NCBI RefSeq assembly: GCF_947488025.1
Contig: NZ_CANKYS010000015.1
Span: 22,027-86,026 of the forward strand
Origin: an uncultured Nocardioides sp.
GTDB lineage: Bacteria > Actinomycetota > Actinomycetes > Propionibacteriales > Nocardioidaceae
Length of the DNA: 64,000 nt
Direction: 5' to 3'
Within the stretch, counting starts at the first letter, position 1; each line of letters starts with the position of its first letter. Shown here one piece after another: positions 46,423-54,383 of this stretch. The notes under the pieces are model-generated. The model made no database searches, had not been told where the DNA came from, and saw only the letters and a program-made list of their open reading frames with translations. The position numbers and the translations under genes are program-made.

Positions 46423-47094
46423 ATGGCCCAGATCCTGATCGTGGAGGACGAGGAGCGGATCGCCTCGTTCGTGGCCAAGGGCCTGCGCGCCGAGGGCCAC
46501 CACCCGACCGTCGCCGGCGACGGTCCCCGCGGGCTCGACGAGGCCCTGTCGGGGCGCTTCGACCTGATGGTCCTCGACATCGGCCTGCCCGGCATGGACG
46601 GCTTCGAGGTGCTCGACCAGCTGCGCTCCCAGGGGAGCCGGATGCCGGTCATCGTGCTGACCGCCCGCGACTCCGTGACCGACACCGTCACTGCCCTCGA
46701 CAACGGGGCCGACGACTACATGGCCAAGCCGTTCCGCTTTGCCGAGCTGATGGCCCGCATCCGGCTGCGACTGCGGGCCCTCGCGCCGGCGGACGCGCCG
46801 ACCAGCGGGGACGACCTGGTCGTCGGCGCCCTGCGGCTCGACCGGCGCACGCGCCGCATCTCCGGACCGCAGGGCGAGTCCGAGCTGTCGGCGCGCGAGT
46901 TCGCCCTGGCCGAGATCTTCCTGCTCAACCCGGGCCAGGTCCTGACCCGGGAGCAGCTCCTCGACCTGGTCTGGGGCTACGACTTCGACCCCGGGTCCAA
47001 CGTCGTGGACGTCTACGTCGGCTACCTGCGCAAGAAGCTCGGCACCGGGTCGATCGCCACGGTGCGCGGCGTCGGCTACCGGCTCAACCCCTGA
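46423..47094 (+). CDS. OmpR/PhoB-type response regulator
   Basis: The 223-residue regulator has an intact receiver domain: IVEDEERI with the acidic pair, phospho-acceptor Asp in LMVLDIGLPGMDGFE, Thr/Ser in VIVLTARDS and Lys in YMAKPFRF. A winged-helix DNA-binding domain (~125-223) ends in TVRGVGYRLNP. ATG 46423 has GAGGAGG upstream and lies 26 bp after the kinase gene. Targets probably include the acidic exported proteins on either side. This complete pair contrasts with the broken regulator at 9.6 kb. Confidence 0.93.
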   Translation: MAQILIVEDEERIASFVAKGLRAEGHHPTVAGDGPRGLDEALSGRFDLMVLDIGLPGMDGFEVLDQLRSQGSRMPVIVLTARDSVTDTVTALDNGADDYMAKPFRFAELMARIRLRLRALAPADAPTSGDDLVVGALRLDRRTRRISGPQGESELSAREFALAEIFLLNPGQVLTREQLLDLVWGYDFDPGSNVVDVYVGYLRKKLGTGSIATVRGVGYRLNP

Positions 47095-47098
47095 TCCT

Positions 47099-47998
47099 TC
47101 AGCCCCTGATCTTGAAGCCGGCCAGGGAACCGCGCGGCAGCCCGGCCAGCACCGGCTCGAGCGCCTCGGCCACCTCGTGCGGCAACGGGCGCGCGTCGGG
47201 ATCGACGCGCAGGCACGCCGCGATGACGTCCGCGACCACCGCGGGCACGTCGTCGGGCAGCGCACCGGGAGCGTCGACGAGCTGCGGGAAGCGACGGCGT
47301 ACGTCGTCCGCGTCGGGGTCGCCGTGCTCGAAGGGCCGCCGGCCGGCGACCGCGTGGAACAGCGTGGCGCCGAGCCCCCACACGTCGGAGGCGTACGACG
47401 GCACCGGTCCGCCCTCCTCCCGCGAGGCACCCGGGTCGCACTGCTCGGGCGACATGTAGGCGTCGGTTCCGATCGGGTGCCGGAGGCGGCGGGCGTCCTC
47501 CTCGGGGCGGGCGACCGACAGGTCGATGAGCCGTGCGGGCGCGCCCATGATGACGTTGCTCGGCTTGATGTCGAGGTGGGTCCACCCGATGTGGCGGAAG
47601 TAGTGCAGGGCCGCGGCGACGTCGATGGCGAGCGGGAGGTACTGCTGCTCCTGCAGTCGCCCGTAGCGGCGGACCAGGCTGGAGAGCCGGGGTCCGTCGA
47701 CGTGCTCGAGCACGACGTGCGGGCGGTCGCCGTCCTGCCCGTCGCGCAGCCCGCGGACGACGACCGGGTGGTTCACCGTGGCGAGGGCGAGGACCTCCCG
47801 GCGCAGGCCGCGCCGGGAGGACTCGTCCTCGAGCTGCGAGGGACGCAGCGCCTTCACGACCACGGGCGACCAGGTCACCTCGTCGAAGCACAGCCACGCC
47901 TCGTAGGCGGCGCCCCCGCCCAGGCGGCGCAGCGCGCTCAGCCCGGGCGCGAGGAGCTCCCCTTCCGCGAGGTGCCAGCCGTCGTCGTTCCTGCCCAT
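47099..47998 (-). CDS. Ser/Thr protein kinase
   Basis: A 299-residue soluble protein kinase without a transmembrane or PASTA region. The ATP-binding lysine lies in VVVKALRPSQ. The catalytic loop is HLDIKPSNV (HRD replaced by HLD, catalytic Asp kept), the metal-binding DFG is DLS, and the APE region reads MSPEQ, with DVWGLGATLFHAVAGRRPF following. The glycine-rich loop RLGGGAAYEAW is atypical but usable. It should be active, though with altered loop residues. ATG 47998 follows GGGAGGCGACC. It is convergent with the response regulator (4 bp between stops) and shares the locus with Asp-rich exported proteins. Confidence 0.85.
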   Translation of the reverse strand: MGRNDDGWHLAEGELLAPGLSALRRLGGGAAYEAWLCFDEVTWSPVVVKALRPSQLEDESSRRGLRREVLALATVNHPVVVRGLRDGQDGDRPHVVLEHVDGPRLSSLVRRYGRLQEQQYLPLAIDVAAALHYFRHIGWTHLDIKPSNVIMGAPARLIDLSVARPEEDARRLRHPIGTDAYMSPEQCDPGASREEGGPVPSYASDVWGLGATLFHAVAGRRPFEHGDPDADDVRRRFPQLVDAPGALPDDVPAVVADVIAACLRVDPDARPLPHEVAEALEPVLAGLPRGSLAGFKIRG

Positions 47999-48022
47999 GG
48001 TCGCCTCCCTCACCGCTCGCCG

Positions 48023-48421
48023 TCAGCGACGGGTGTCGTTGCGGCTGCGGTCGTTGGTGCTGTTGGCCGTCTTGTCGCGCGTCTTGTCGCCGCCGTCACG
48101 GGTCCAGTCGCGCGTCTTGTCGCCACGGCTCTTGTCGCGGTCGCGGCTCACGTCGGTCACGCGGCTGTTGGTGTTGTCGTTGGTGTCGCGGCTCTGGTCG
48201 GTGTACGACGGGCTGTTGGTGCGCGTGTCGTCATCGTCGTCGTCGTCGTTCGTGTCGTCGTCGTCGTCATCGGCGACCAGGACGAGCGACGGCGCGTCGT
48301 CCTCACGCTTGGTGGCCTCGTCGGGCGTCGAGGAGACGACCGGCGACGACATGGCGATCAGGCCGAAGGCGGTCAGGCCGGCGACACCCAGCAGGGTGGT
48401 GGGAAGCAGCTTCCTCATCAT
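48023..48421 (-). CDS. Exported Asp/Arg/Thr-rich low-complexity protein
   Basis: A 132-residue precursor with a signal peptide (MMRKLLPTTLLGVAGLTAFG, likely cleavage near residue 25-30) and a mature part of charged low complexity. An Asp block (VADDDDDDTNDDDDDDD, ~50-66) is followed by an Arg/Asp/Thr/Asn-rich region (DKSRGDKTRDWTRDGG). It has no cysteines and no recognisable fold, so it is probably disordered. It lies 24 bp upstream of the Ser/Thr kinase gene on the same strand and resembles the other acidic exported protein of the locus in style, not in alignable sequence. Confidence 0.6.
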   Translation of the reverse strand: MMRKLLPTTLLGVAGLTAFGLIAMSSPVVSSTPDEATKREDDAPSLVLVADDDDDDTNDDDDDDDTRTNSPSYTDQSRDTNDNTNSRVTDVSRDRDKSRGDKTRDWTRDGGDKTRDKTANSTNDRSRNDTRR

Positions 48422-48530
48422 GGTTCCTCTCGTCGGGGGCCGGTGCGGCCCGCTGTACGAGAAGAGTGCTGCGGCGGTGTGAGCCGTCCGTGAGGCCCGG
48501 ATGAGAGGGCTCTCACGGGAAGGGCCAGGG

Positions 48531-48602
48531 TGCGTCGGGACGGTTTCGAACCGCCGACCGCTCGGGTGTAAACCGAGTGCTCTACCGCTGAGCTACCGAC
48601 GC
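48531..48602 (-). tRNA. tRNA-Val (anticodon UAC)
   Basis: The 72-nt minus-strand sequence starts GCGTCGGTAGCTCAGCGGTA and folds into a cloverleaf. The acceptor GCGTCGG pairs with CCGACGC. The D arm is AGCTCAGCGGTAGAGC. The anticodon stem CTCGG/CCGAG carries TAC, and the T arm is GGCGGTTCGAAACCGTC. The 3' CCA is not encoded. Confidence 0.95.
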
Positions 48603-48678
48603 GCAGGGGCACACACTACGGGACCGCGCGCCCCGCCCGGCAAACCGTCGGCGGCGGCCCGATCGGGTCCGGAAATGA

Positions 48679-48716
48679 GTTGAACCGCTGGCGTCTCGGG
48701 TCACCAGCGGTTCAAC
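48679..48716. terminator. Strong hairpin between ahpE and tRNA-Val
   Basis: GTTGAACCGCTGG and CCAGCGGTTCAAC form a perfect 13-bp stem around a 12-nt loop, ~87 bp past the ahpE stop and ~77 bp before the tRNA. A short T-rich stretch follows on the minus strand. It probably ends the DUF3052 operon. The rest of 48603-48802 shows no gene. Confidence 0.55.
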
Positions 48717-48802
48717 AACTAGAAGATTACACCCCTCCCCAAGGGCGTACGAGGAATCGCGAAATCAGCCCGGATCGGTCTAGACCACTGGCTGTCCGCG
48801 AC

Positions 48803-49288
48803 CTACACCAGGTGCTGATCGACCGCCGCGTGGAGCTCGCGCAGGTGCTCATCCAGGTCGCGGCCGTCGGGGCCGGCGTTGTGCACCGACCAGCGCAGCC
48901 GGCCCTCCCGGTCGACGACGTACGACGAGCGCCGCGGCGCGCCCTTGACCTCGTCGAACACCTCGTAGTTCCGCGAGACGGCTCCGTGCGGCCACCAGTC
49001 GGAGAGCAGCGGGAAGTTGAGGCCCTCGGCCTCCGCGAAGGTGCGCAGGGCGTATACGGAGTCGCAGGAGACGGCGAGCACCTCGGTGTCGAAGGTGAGG
49101 AACTCGTCGAGCCGGTCGCGCACGCCCGACAGCTCCCCGGTGCAGACCCCGGTGAAGGCGAACGGGAAGAACATCAGCACGACCGCCTTGCGACCGCGGA
49201 AGTCGCTGAGCCGGACGTCCTGGCCGAACTGGTCACGGAGCGTGAAGTCAGGTGCCTCGTCGCCGATGCACAGTCCCTTGCCCGTCAC
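48803..49288 (-). CDS. Peroxiredoxin, AhpE/1-Cys type
   Basis: The 161-residue thioredoxin-fold peroxidase has its peroxidatic Cys49 in PFAFTGVCTGEL, the actinobacterial AhpE motif, within the PxxxT/SxxC consensus. The conserved Arg is further on, in GAPRRSSYVVDREG. The only other cysteines (Cys7, and one in AVSCDSVYA) do not occupy a standard resolving position, so it is probably reduced by mycoredoxin or mycothiol. GTG 49288 overlaps the stop of the acyl-CoA synthetase gene (GTGA), so the two are coupled. It is the last gene of a three-gene operon. Confidence 0.92.
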   Translation of the reverse strand: MTGKGLCIGDEAPDFTLRDQFGQDVRLSDFRGRKAVVLMFFPFAFTGVCTGELSGVRDRLDEFLTFDTEVLAVSCDSVYALRTFAEAEGLNFPLLSDWWPHGAVSRNYEVFDEVKGAPRRSSYVVDREGRLRWSVHNAGPDGRDLDEHLRELHAAVDQHLV

Positions 49289-50961
49289 GCTGGTCCCTCG
49301 CCGTCCTTCTCGTCGTCTCGGTCATCCTGGTCGTCCTGGCTGCCCCACCCGGCGAGCTCCCGCTTGAGGACCTTGCCGGTCGCGTTGCGCGGCAGCTCGT
49401 CGACGAACACGATCTCGCGCGGCACCTTGAACCGCGCCAGGTTGGTCCTCACGTGCTCGCGCAGGTCGTCCTCCGACACCTTGCCGGTGCGCACCACGAA
49501 GGCGCGCAGACGCTGACCATAGTCCTCGTCGGCAACACCCACGGCAGCGACGTCCCGCACGCCCTCGTGGGCGATGAGGCAGTCCTCGACCTCTTGGGGG
49601 AAGACGTTCTCCCCGCCGGAGACGATCATGTCGTCGTCACGGCCCGCGACGTGCAGCCGACCGGCCTCGTCGAACCAGCCGACGTCGCCAGACGACATCA
49701 GCCCCTCGACGACCTCCTTGGAGCCGCCGTGGGTGTAGCCCTCGAACAGCAGCCCGTTGCCCACGAAGATCCGGCCGGTCTCGCCCGGCGGCAGCTCGCC
49801 GCCCCCATCGTCGAGGATCTTCACGACAGTGCCGTAGGGCGGCCTGCCCGCCGACGTCGGATCGGCCCGCAGGTCCTCCGGCGTCGCGATCGAGGCGTAG
49901 GCGACCTCCGTGGAGCCGTAGATGTTGTAGAGGTTGTCGCCGAAGCGGTCCATCCACGCCTGCGCGAGCGTGGCGGGCAGCGCCGAGCCGGACGACGCGA
50001 CCACCTCGACACGGGAGAGGTCGAACCCGTCGAGCTGCTCGGGGTCGAGCGCCAGGATGCGCTGCAGCATCACCGGGATCACGACCATCGACTGGCAGCG
50101 CTCGGCCTGCGTGGTCCGCAGCGCCTCCGCCGGGTCGAAGGTGCGCCGCAGCACGACCGTCGAGCCGAGCAGCATCGCCAGCGCCAGGTGCGCGAACCCC
50201 CACGTGTGGAACAGCGGGGTGGCGATGTGCGTGCGCCAGCCCGCCCGCAGCGGCATCCTCGACAGGAGCGAGACGGCGGCGTCGATGCCGGCCTCCTTGC
50301 GCGGCGCGCCCTTGGGGGTGCCGGTCGTGCCCGAGGTCAGGATCACCACGCGGGAGTGACGGGCGGGCGGGTGCAGCTCGCCCTCGTCGTACGCCGTCAC
50401 GAGCCGCTCGAGGATCTCGTCGGTCCCCGGTTCCCCCTCGGTCCACGCCAGCACCCGGCGCTCGAGGTCGGCACCGGCGAGGAGACCGGTGAACTCCTCG
50501 TCGTGGATCACCATGCTCGGCGCCTCGCGCCGGAGCACGTCGACCAGCTGCGGTCCGGCGAAGGCGGTGTTGAGGTAGAGGATGTCGGCGCCCAGCTTGG
50601 CGACCGCGACGGTGGCGTCGACGAATCCGCGGTGGTTGCGGCACATCACCGCGACCGAGTCGCCCTCGCGGACGCCGCGCTCGGCGAGCGCCCGCGCGAG
50701 GGAGTTGGTACGACGCTGCAGCTCGCCCCAGGTGAGCTCGCCGAGCTCGTCGACCACGCCCACCTGGTGCGGGTCGCGGGCCGCGAGGGTGGCGAAACCG
50801 CCCGCCGGACCGGTGCCCCAGCGCAGGACCAGGCGTCCGATGTCGACCAGGGTCCGTGGGCCGTGGGGCCGGATCACGCCCGCGCGACCCAGCACGCGGA
50901 CGGTGGTCGCGACCCCGGACGCCCGGGCCGCGAGGGTGGACGGGAGGTCGCGAACGGTCAC
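49285..50961 (-). CDS. Acyl-CoA synthetase, AMP-forming
   Basis: The 558-residue adenylate-forming enzyme shows VVILTSGTTGTPKGAPR (P-loop), YNIYGSTEVAYAS, a hinge VAGRDDDMIVSGGENVFPQE and the C-terminal lysine in NATGKVLKREL. The extended N-terminus (~70 residues before the core) and Asp-rich C-terminal tail (DDQDDRDDEKDGEG) differ from the enzyme at 42.7 kb, so the two are not recent duplicates. GTG 50961 overlaps the DUF3052 stop and the gene's own stop overlaps the ahpE start. Its position beside aceE and the fab block fits a lipid role, but the substrate is not known. Confidence 0.92.
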   Translation of the reverse strand: MTVRDLPSTLAARASGVATTVRVLGRAGVIRPHGPRTLVDIGRLVLRWGTGPAGGFATLAARDPHQVGVVDELGELTWGELQRRTNSLARALAERGVREGDSVAVMCRNHRGFVDATVAVAKLGADILYLNTAFAGPQLVDVLRREAPSMVIHDEEFTGLLAGADLERRVLAWTEGEPGTDEILERLVTAYDEGELHPPARHSRVVILTSGTTGTPKGAPRKEAGIDAAVSLLSRMPLRAGWRTHIATPLFHTWGFAHLALAMLLGSTVVLRRTFDPAEALRTTQAERCQSMVVIPVMLQRILALDPEQLDGFDLSRVEVVASSGSALPATLAQAWMDRFGDNLYNIYGSTEVAYASIATPEDLRADPTSAGRPPYGTVVKILDDGGGELPPGETGRIFVGNGLLFEGYTHGGSKEVVEGLMSSGDVGWFDEAGRLHVAGRDDDMIVSGGENVFPQEVEDCLIAHEGVRDVAAVGVADEDYGQRLRAFVVRTGKVSEDDLREHVRTNLARFKVPREIVFVDELPRNATGKVLKRELAGWGSQDDQDDRDDEKDGEGPA

Positions 50962-51386
50962 GCGGGGGTCTTCGGCGCGACCAACCGGATGGCCTGCCAG
51001 TCCTTGCTGACCGCGGCCGTCGTGGTCTGCGACAGCCCCGCGATGGGCGCCGCCTCCGTGACGTCGGACGCGTCGACGGTGCCCGGTCGGCCGACCTTGG
51101 GCGTCAGGAGCCAGATCGACCCGCCGCCGACGAGGTCGGTGAGCGCGTCGACGAGGCCGTCGACGAGGTCGCCGTCATCGGCGCGCCACCACAGCAGCAC
51201 CGCGTCGACGACGTTGCCGTAGTCGCCGTCGACCATGTCGGCGTCGATGCAGTCCTCGACGGCGATGCGCAGCTCGTCATCGGTGTCGTTGTCCCAGCCG
51301 AGTTCCTGGACGACCATGCCGGGCTTGAGCCCGAGCCGATCCCCCGTTCCTGTCACCGGGGCAGAATCGCCCACCGTCGAGCTCAC
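50958..51386 (-). CDS. DUF3052 family protein
   Basis: A 142-residue soluble protein recognised as actinobacterial DUF3052 from DRLGLKPGMVVQELGWDNDT, the acidic helix EDCIDADMVDGDYGNVVDAV and the end VTEAAPIAGLSQTTTAAVSK. The function is unknown; the gene is consistently found next to aceE, as here, in divergent orientation. GTG 51386 is chosen because AGGAGG lies 5 nt upstream. Its stop overlaps the next start (GTGA), which heads the operon DUF3052 - acyl-CoA synthetase - peroxiredoxin. Confidence 0.9.
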   Translation of the reverse strand: MSSTVGDSAPVTGTGDRLGLKPGMVVQELGWDNDTDDELRIAVEDCIDADMVDGDYGNVVDAVLLWWRADDGDLVDGLVDALTDLVGGGSIWLLTPKVGRPGTVDASDVTEAAPIAGLSQTTTAAVSKDWQAIRLVAPKTPA

Positions 51387-51490
51387 GCAGTGCCTCCTGT
51401 GTCCTGGGGTCCCGACCGGCGTGGTCAGGCTTGGTGCGCACAGTCCACAGGAACACGGCAGGCGCCGCAACCCCGGTACGCGTCATGGGA

Positions 51491-51504
51491 CTACCCGTGG
51501 GTAG
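51491..51504. promoter_or_regulatory. Palindrome upstream of aceE
   Basis: CTACCC-GT-GGGTAG, with perfect 6-bp arms, lies 36 bp before the aceE GTG in the divergent promoter region 51387-51540. It is placed where a repressor would block the aceE promoter. The regulator is unknown. Confidence 0.4.
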
Positions 51505-51540
51505 ATTTCGTGGCGCGGACGAGCGTGACACGATGAGCGG

Positions 51541-54330
51541 GTGAGTGACGCCGAGAAGTCCGACAACAGCAAGAGCCCGGCGATCGCGTCGGTGATCCAC
51601 GAGGGCCTTCCCACCCAGCTGCCCGACATCGACCCGGACGAGACGCAGGAGTGGCTCGCGTCGTTCGACGCGATGCTCGACGACCGCGGCCGCGACCGCG
51701 CGCGCTACGTGATGCTGCGCCTGCTCGAGCGTGCGCGCGAGAAGCAGGTCGGCGTCCCCGCGCTGCGCTCGACCGACTACATCAACACGATCCCGCCGGA
51801 GCGCGAGCCGTGGTTCCCCGGCGACGAGGAGGCCGAGCGCCGCATCCGCGCGTTCATCCGCTGGAACGCCGCGGTGATGGTGTCGTCGGCCAACCGCAAG
51901 GGTCTCGAGGTCGGCGGCCACATCGCCACCTACCAGTCCTCGGCGAGCCTCTACGAGGTCGGCTTCAACCACTTCTTCCGCGGCAAGGACCACGAGGGCG
52001 GCGGCGACCAGATCTACATCCAGGGCCACGGCTCGCCGGGCGTCTACGCCCGCGCGTTCCTCGAGGGCCGCCTCAGCGAGGAGCAGCTCTACCGCTTCCG
52101 CCAGGAGGTCCAGCACGGCAAGGGCGCCGGCCTGCCGTCCTACCCGCACCCCCGCCTGATGCCCGACTTCTGGGAGTTCCCCACCGTCTCGATGGGCCTC
52201 ACCGCCATCGGGTCGATCTACCAGGCGCGCTTCAACCGCTACCTCGACAACCGCGGCATCAAGGACACCACGCAGCAGCGCGTGTGGGCCTTCATGGGCG
52301 ACGGCGAGATGGCCGAGCCCGAGTCGCTCGGCGCGATCCGCGTCGCCGCGCGCGAGGAGCTCGACAACCTCACCTGGGTCATCAACTGCAACCTCCAGCA
52401 GCTCGACGGCCCGGTCACCGGCAACGGCAAGATCATCCAGGAGCTCGAGGCCAACTTCCGCGGCGCCGGCTGGAACGTCATCAAGGTCGTGTGGGGCCGC
52501 GAGTGGGACGCGCTGCTGGCGCGCGACGTCGACGGTGTCCTGGTCAACCGGATGAACTCCACCCCCGACGGGCAGTTCCAGACCTACTCCACCGAGGACG
52601 GCGCCTACGTCCGCGAGCACTTCTTCGGTGGCGACAAGCGCCTGCGCGCGATGGTCGAGCACATGTCCGACAGCCAGATCGAGAAGCTGCCCCGCGGCGG
52701 CCACGACTACCGCAAGGTCTTCGCCGCCTTCGACGCCGCGAGCAAGCACACCGGTCAGCCGACGGTGATCCTCGCCCACACCATCAAGGGCTGGACGATC
52801 GACGCCCTCGAGGGCAAGAACGCCACCCACCAGATGAAGAAGCTGACCCTCCCGGACTTGAAGAAGTTCCGCGACCGGCTCTACCTCCCGATCAGCGACC
52901 GCGACCTCGAGGAGTCCTACGAGAAGACCGGCGGCGCGCCGTTCTTCCACCCCGGCGCCGACGCTCCCGAGATCGAGTACATGCTCGAGCGCCGCAAGGC
53001 CCTCGGCGGCTCGATCCCGCGCCGCGTCAACCGCGCCACCGCGCTCAAGCTGCCCGGCGACGAGCTCTACGCCGAGCTCAAGCAGGGCTCGGGCAAGAAC
53101 AAGTTCGCCACCACGATGGCCGTCGTCCGACTGCTCCGCGACTGGATGAAGGACCCGGAGATCGGCGACCGCCTGGTGCCGATCGCCCCCGACGAGTACC
53201 GCACGTTCGGCATGGACTCCATGTTCCCGAGCGCCAAGGTCTACAACCCGGGTGGCCAGCAGTACGAGTCGGTCGACCGCAAGATGCTGCTCTCCTACAA
53301 GGAGTCCGCGCAGGGCCAGATGCTCCACGAGGGCATCTCCGAGGCGGGCGCGATGGCGTCGGCCACGGCTGCCGGGTCGTCGTACTCCACGCACGGCGAG
53401 CACATGATCCCGTTCTACATCTTCTACTCGATGTTCGGCTTCCAGCGCACGGGCGACTCGATCTGGGCGATGGCCGACCAGCTGGCCCGCGGCTTCCTCA
53501 TCGGCGCCACGGCCGGTCGTACGACGCTGACGGGCGAGGGCCTCCAGCACGCCGACGGACACTCGCCGCTGCTGGCCGCGACCAACCCGGCGATCGTCCA
53601 CTACGACCCGGCCTTCTCCTACGAGATCAGCCACATCATGCAGAACGGCCTCGAGCGGATGTACGGCACCGGCGGGCCCGACGGCACCGGCGAGGACGTC
53701 ATCTACTACCTCACCGTCTACAACGAGCCCGTCTCGATGCCGGCCGAGCCCTCCGACGTCGACGTCGACGGGATCCTCCGGGGCATCCACAAGGTCGCCA
53801 CCGCCGACGGCGAGGGCCCGCGGGTCCAGCTGATGGCGTCCGGCGTCGGCTTCCCCTGGGTCGAGGAGGCCGCCCGCCTCCTCGCCGAGGAGTGGGGCGT
53901 CCAGGCCGACCTGTGGTCGGTCACCTCGTGGAACGAGCTCGCCCGCGACGGCGCCGCCGCCGAGCAGTGGAACCTGCTCAACCCGGGCGAGGAGCACCGC
54001 ACGGCCTACGTCAGCGACAAGCTCGCCGACGTCCAGGGTCCGGTCGTCGCCGTGTCCGACTACATGCGGGCCGTCCCGCTGCAGATCGCCCGCTGGGTCC
54101 CGGCCGACTACCGCGTGCTCGGTGCCGACGGCTTCGGCTTCGCCGACACGCGCCCGGCAGCGCGTCGCTTCTTCCACATCGACGCGCAGAGCGTCGTCGT
54201 CCAGGCCCTCCAGGCGCTCGCCGACGCCGGCGAGCTCCCGGTGGAGAAGGCCGTGGAGGCCGCGGAGCGCTACCGGATCGACGACCCGACCGCCACCAAG
54301 GACATCAAGCAGGAGGGCGGCGACGCCTGA
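51541..54330 (+). CDS. aceE: Pyruvate dehydrogenase E1 component, homodimeric
   Basis: The thiamine-diphosphate enzyme decarboxylates pyruvate and acetylates lipoyl-E2, feeding acetyl-CoA to the cycle and to lipid synthesis. The 929-residue protein begins MSDAEKSDNSKSPAIASVIH and shows IQGHGSPGVYARAFLEGRL and the TPP motif GDGEMAEPES...NCNLQQLDGP, with AGRTTLTGEGLQHADGHSPL in the pyrimidine domain. The length and motifs are those of actinobacterial AceE. GTG 51541 is the first start in frame. It is divergent from the DUF3052 operon and separated from the hydrolase gene by a bidirectional terminator. The E2 and E3 genes are not in the window. Confidence 0.96.
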   Translation: MSDAEKSDNSKSPAIASVIHEGLPTQLPDIDPDETQEWLASFDAMLDDRGRDRARYVMLRLLERAREKQVGVPALRSTDYINTIPPEREPWFPGDEEAERRIRAFIRWNAAVMVSSANRKGLEVGGHIATYQSSASLYEVGFNHFFRGKDHEGGGDQIYIQGHGSPGVYARAFLEGRLSEEQLYRFRQEVQHGKGAGLPSYPHPRLMPDFWEFPTVSMGLTAIGSIYQARFNRYLDNRGIKDTTQQRVWAFMGDGEMAEPESLGAIRVAAREELDNLTWVINCNLQQLDGPVTGNGKIIQELEANFRGAGWNVIKVVWGREWDALLARDVDGVLVNRMNSTPDGQFQTYSTEDGAYVREHFFGGDKRLRAMVEHMSDSQIEKLPRGGHDYRKVFAAFDAASKHTGQPTVILAHTIKGWTIDALEGKNATHQMKKLTLPDLKKFRDRLYLPISDRDLEESYEKTGGAPFFHPGADAPEIEYMLERRKALGGSIPRRVNRATALKLPGDELYAELKQGSGKNKFATTMAVVRLLRDWMKDPEIGDRLVPIAPDEYRTFGMDSMFPSAKVYNPGGQQYESVDRKMLLSYKESAQGQMLHEGISEAGAMASATAAGSSYSTHGEHMIPFYIFYSMFGFQRTGDSIWAMADQLARGFLIGATAGRTTLTGEGLQHADGHSPLLAATNPAIVHYDPAFSYEISHIMQNGLERMYGTGGPDGTGEDVIYYLTVYNEPVSMPAEPSDVDVDGILRGIHKVATADGEGPRVQLMASGVGFPWVEEAARLLAEEWGVQADLWSVTSWNELARDGAAAEQWNLLNPGEEHRTAYVSDKLADVQGPVVAVSDYMRAVPLQIARWVPADYRVLGADGFGFADTRPAARRFFHIDAQSVVVQALQALADAGELPVEKAVEAAERYRIDDPTATKDIKQEGGDA

Positions 54331-54349
54331 GGGACGTCACCACCCGCTG

Positions 54350-54383
54350 ACACCCGCCTGACCCGCCCGGGTCAGGCGGGTGT
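54350..54383. terminator. Bidirectional terminator between aceE and the hydrolase gene
   Basis: ACACCCGCCTGACCCG and CGGGTCAGGCGGGTGT form a perfect 16-bp stem with a 2-nt CC centre. The hairpin begins 20 bp after the aceE stop and contains the stop codon of the convergent hydrolase gene (54372-54374). It has no T-run, as is common for actinobacterial terminators. Confidence 0.8.

Noticed and set aside
42734..50961. The two acyl-CoA synthetases as a recent duplication
   Set aside because: They differ in length, N-terminal extension and motif context; they share only family signatures.
51277..54177. Open frame of 966 codons on the minus strand opposite aceE
   Set aside because: It is the reverse-complement shadow of aceE with biased composition and no motif.
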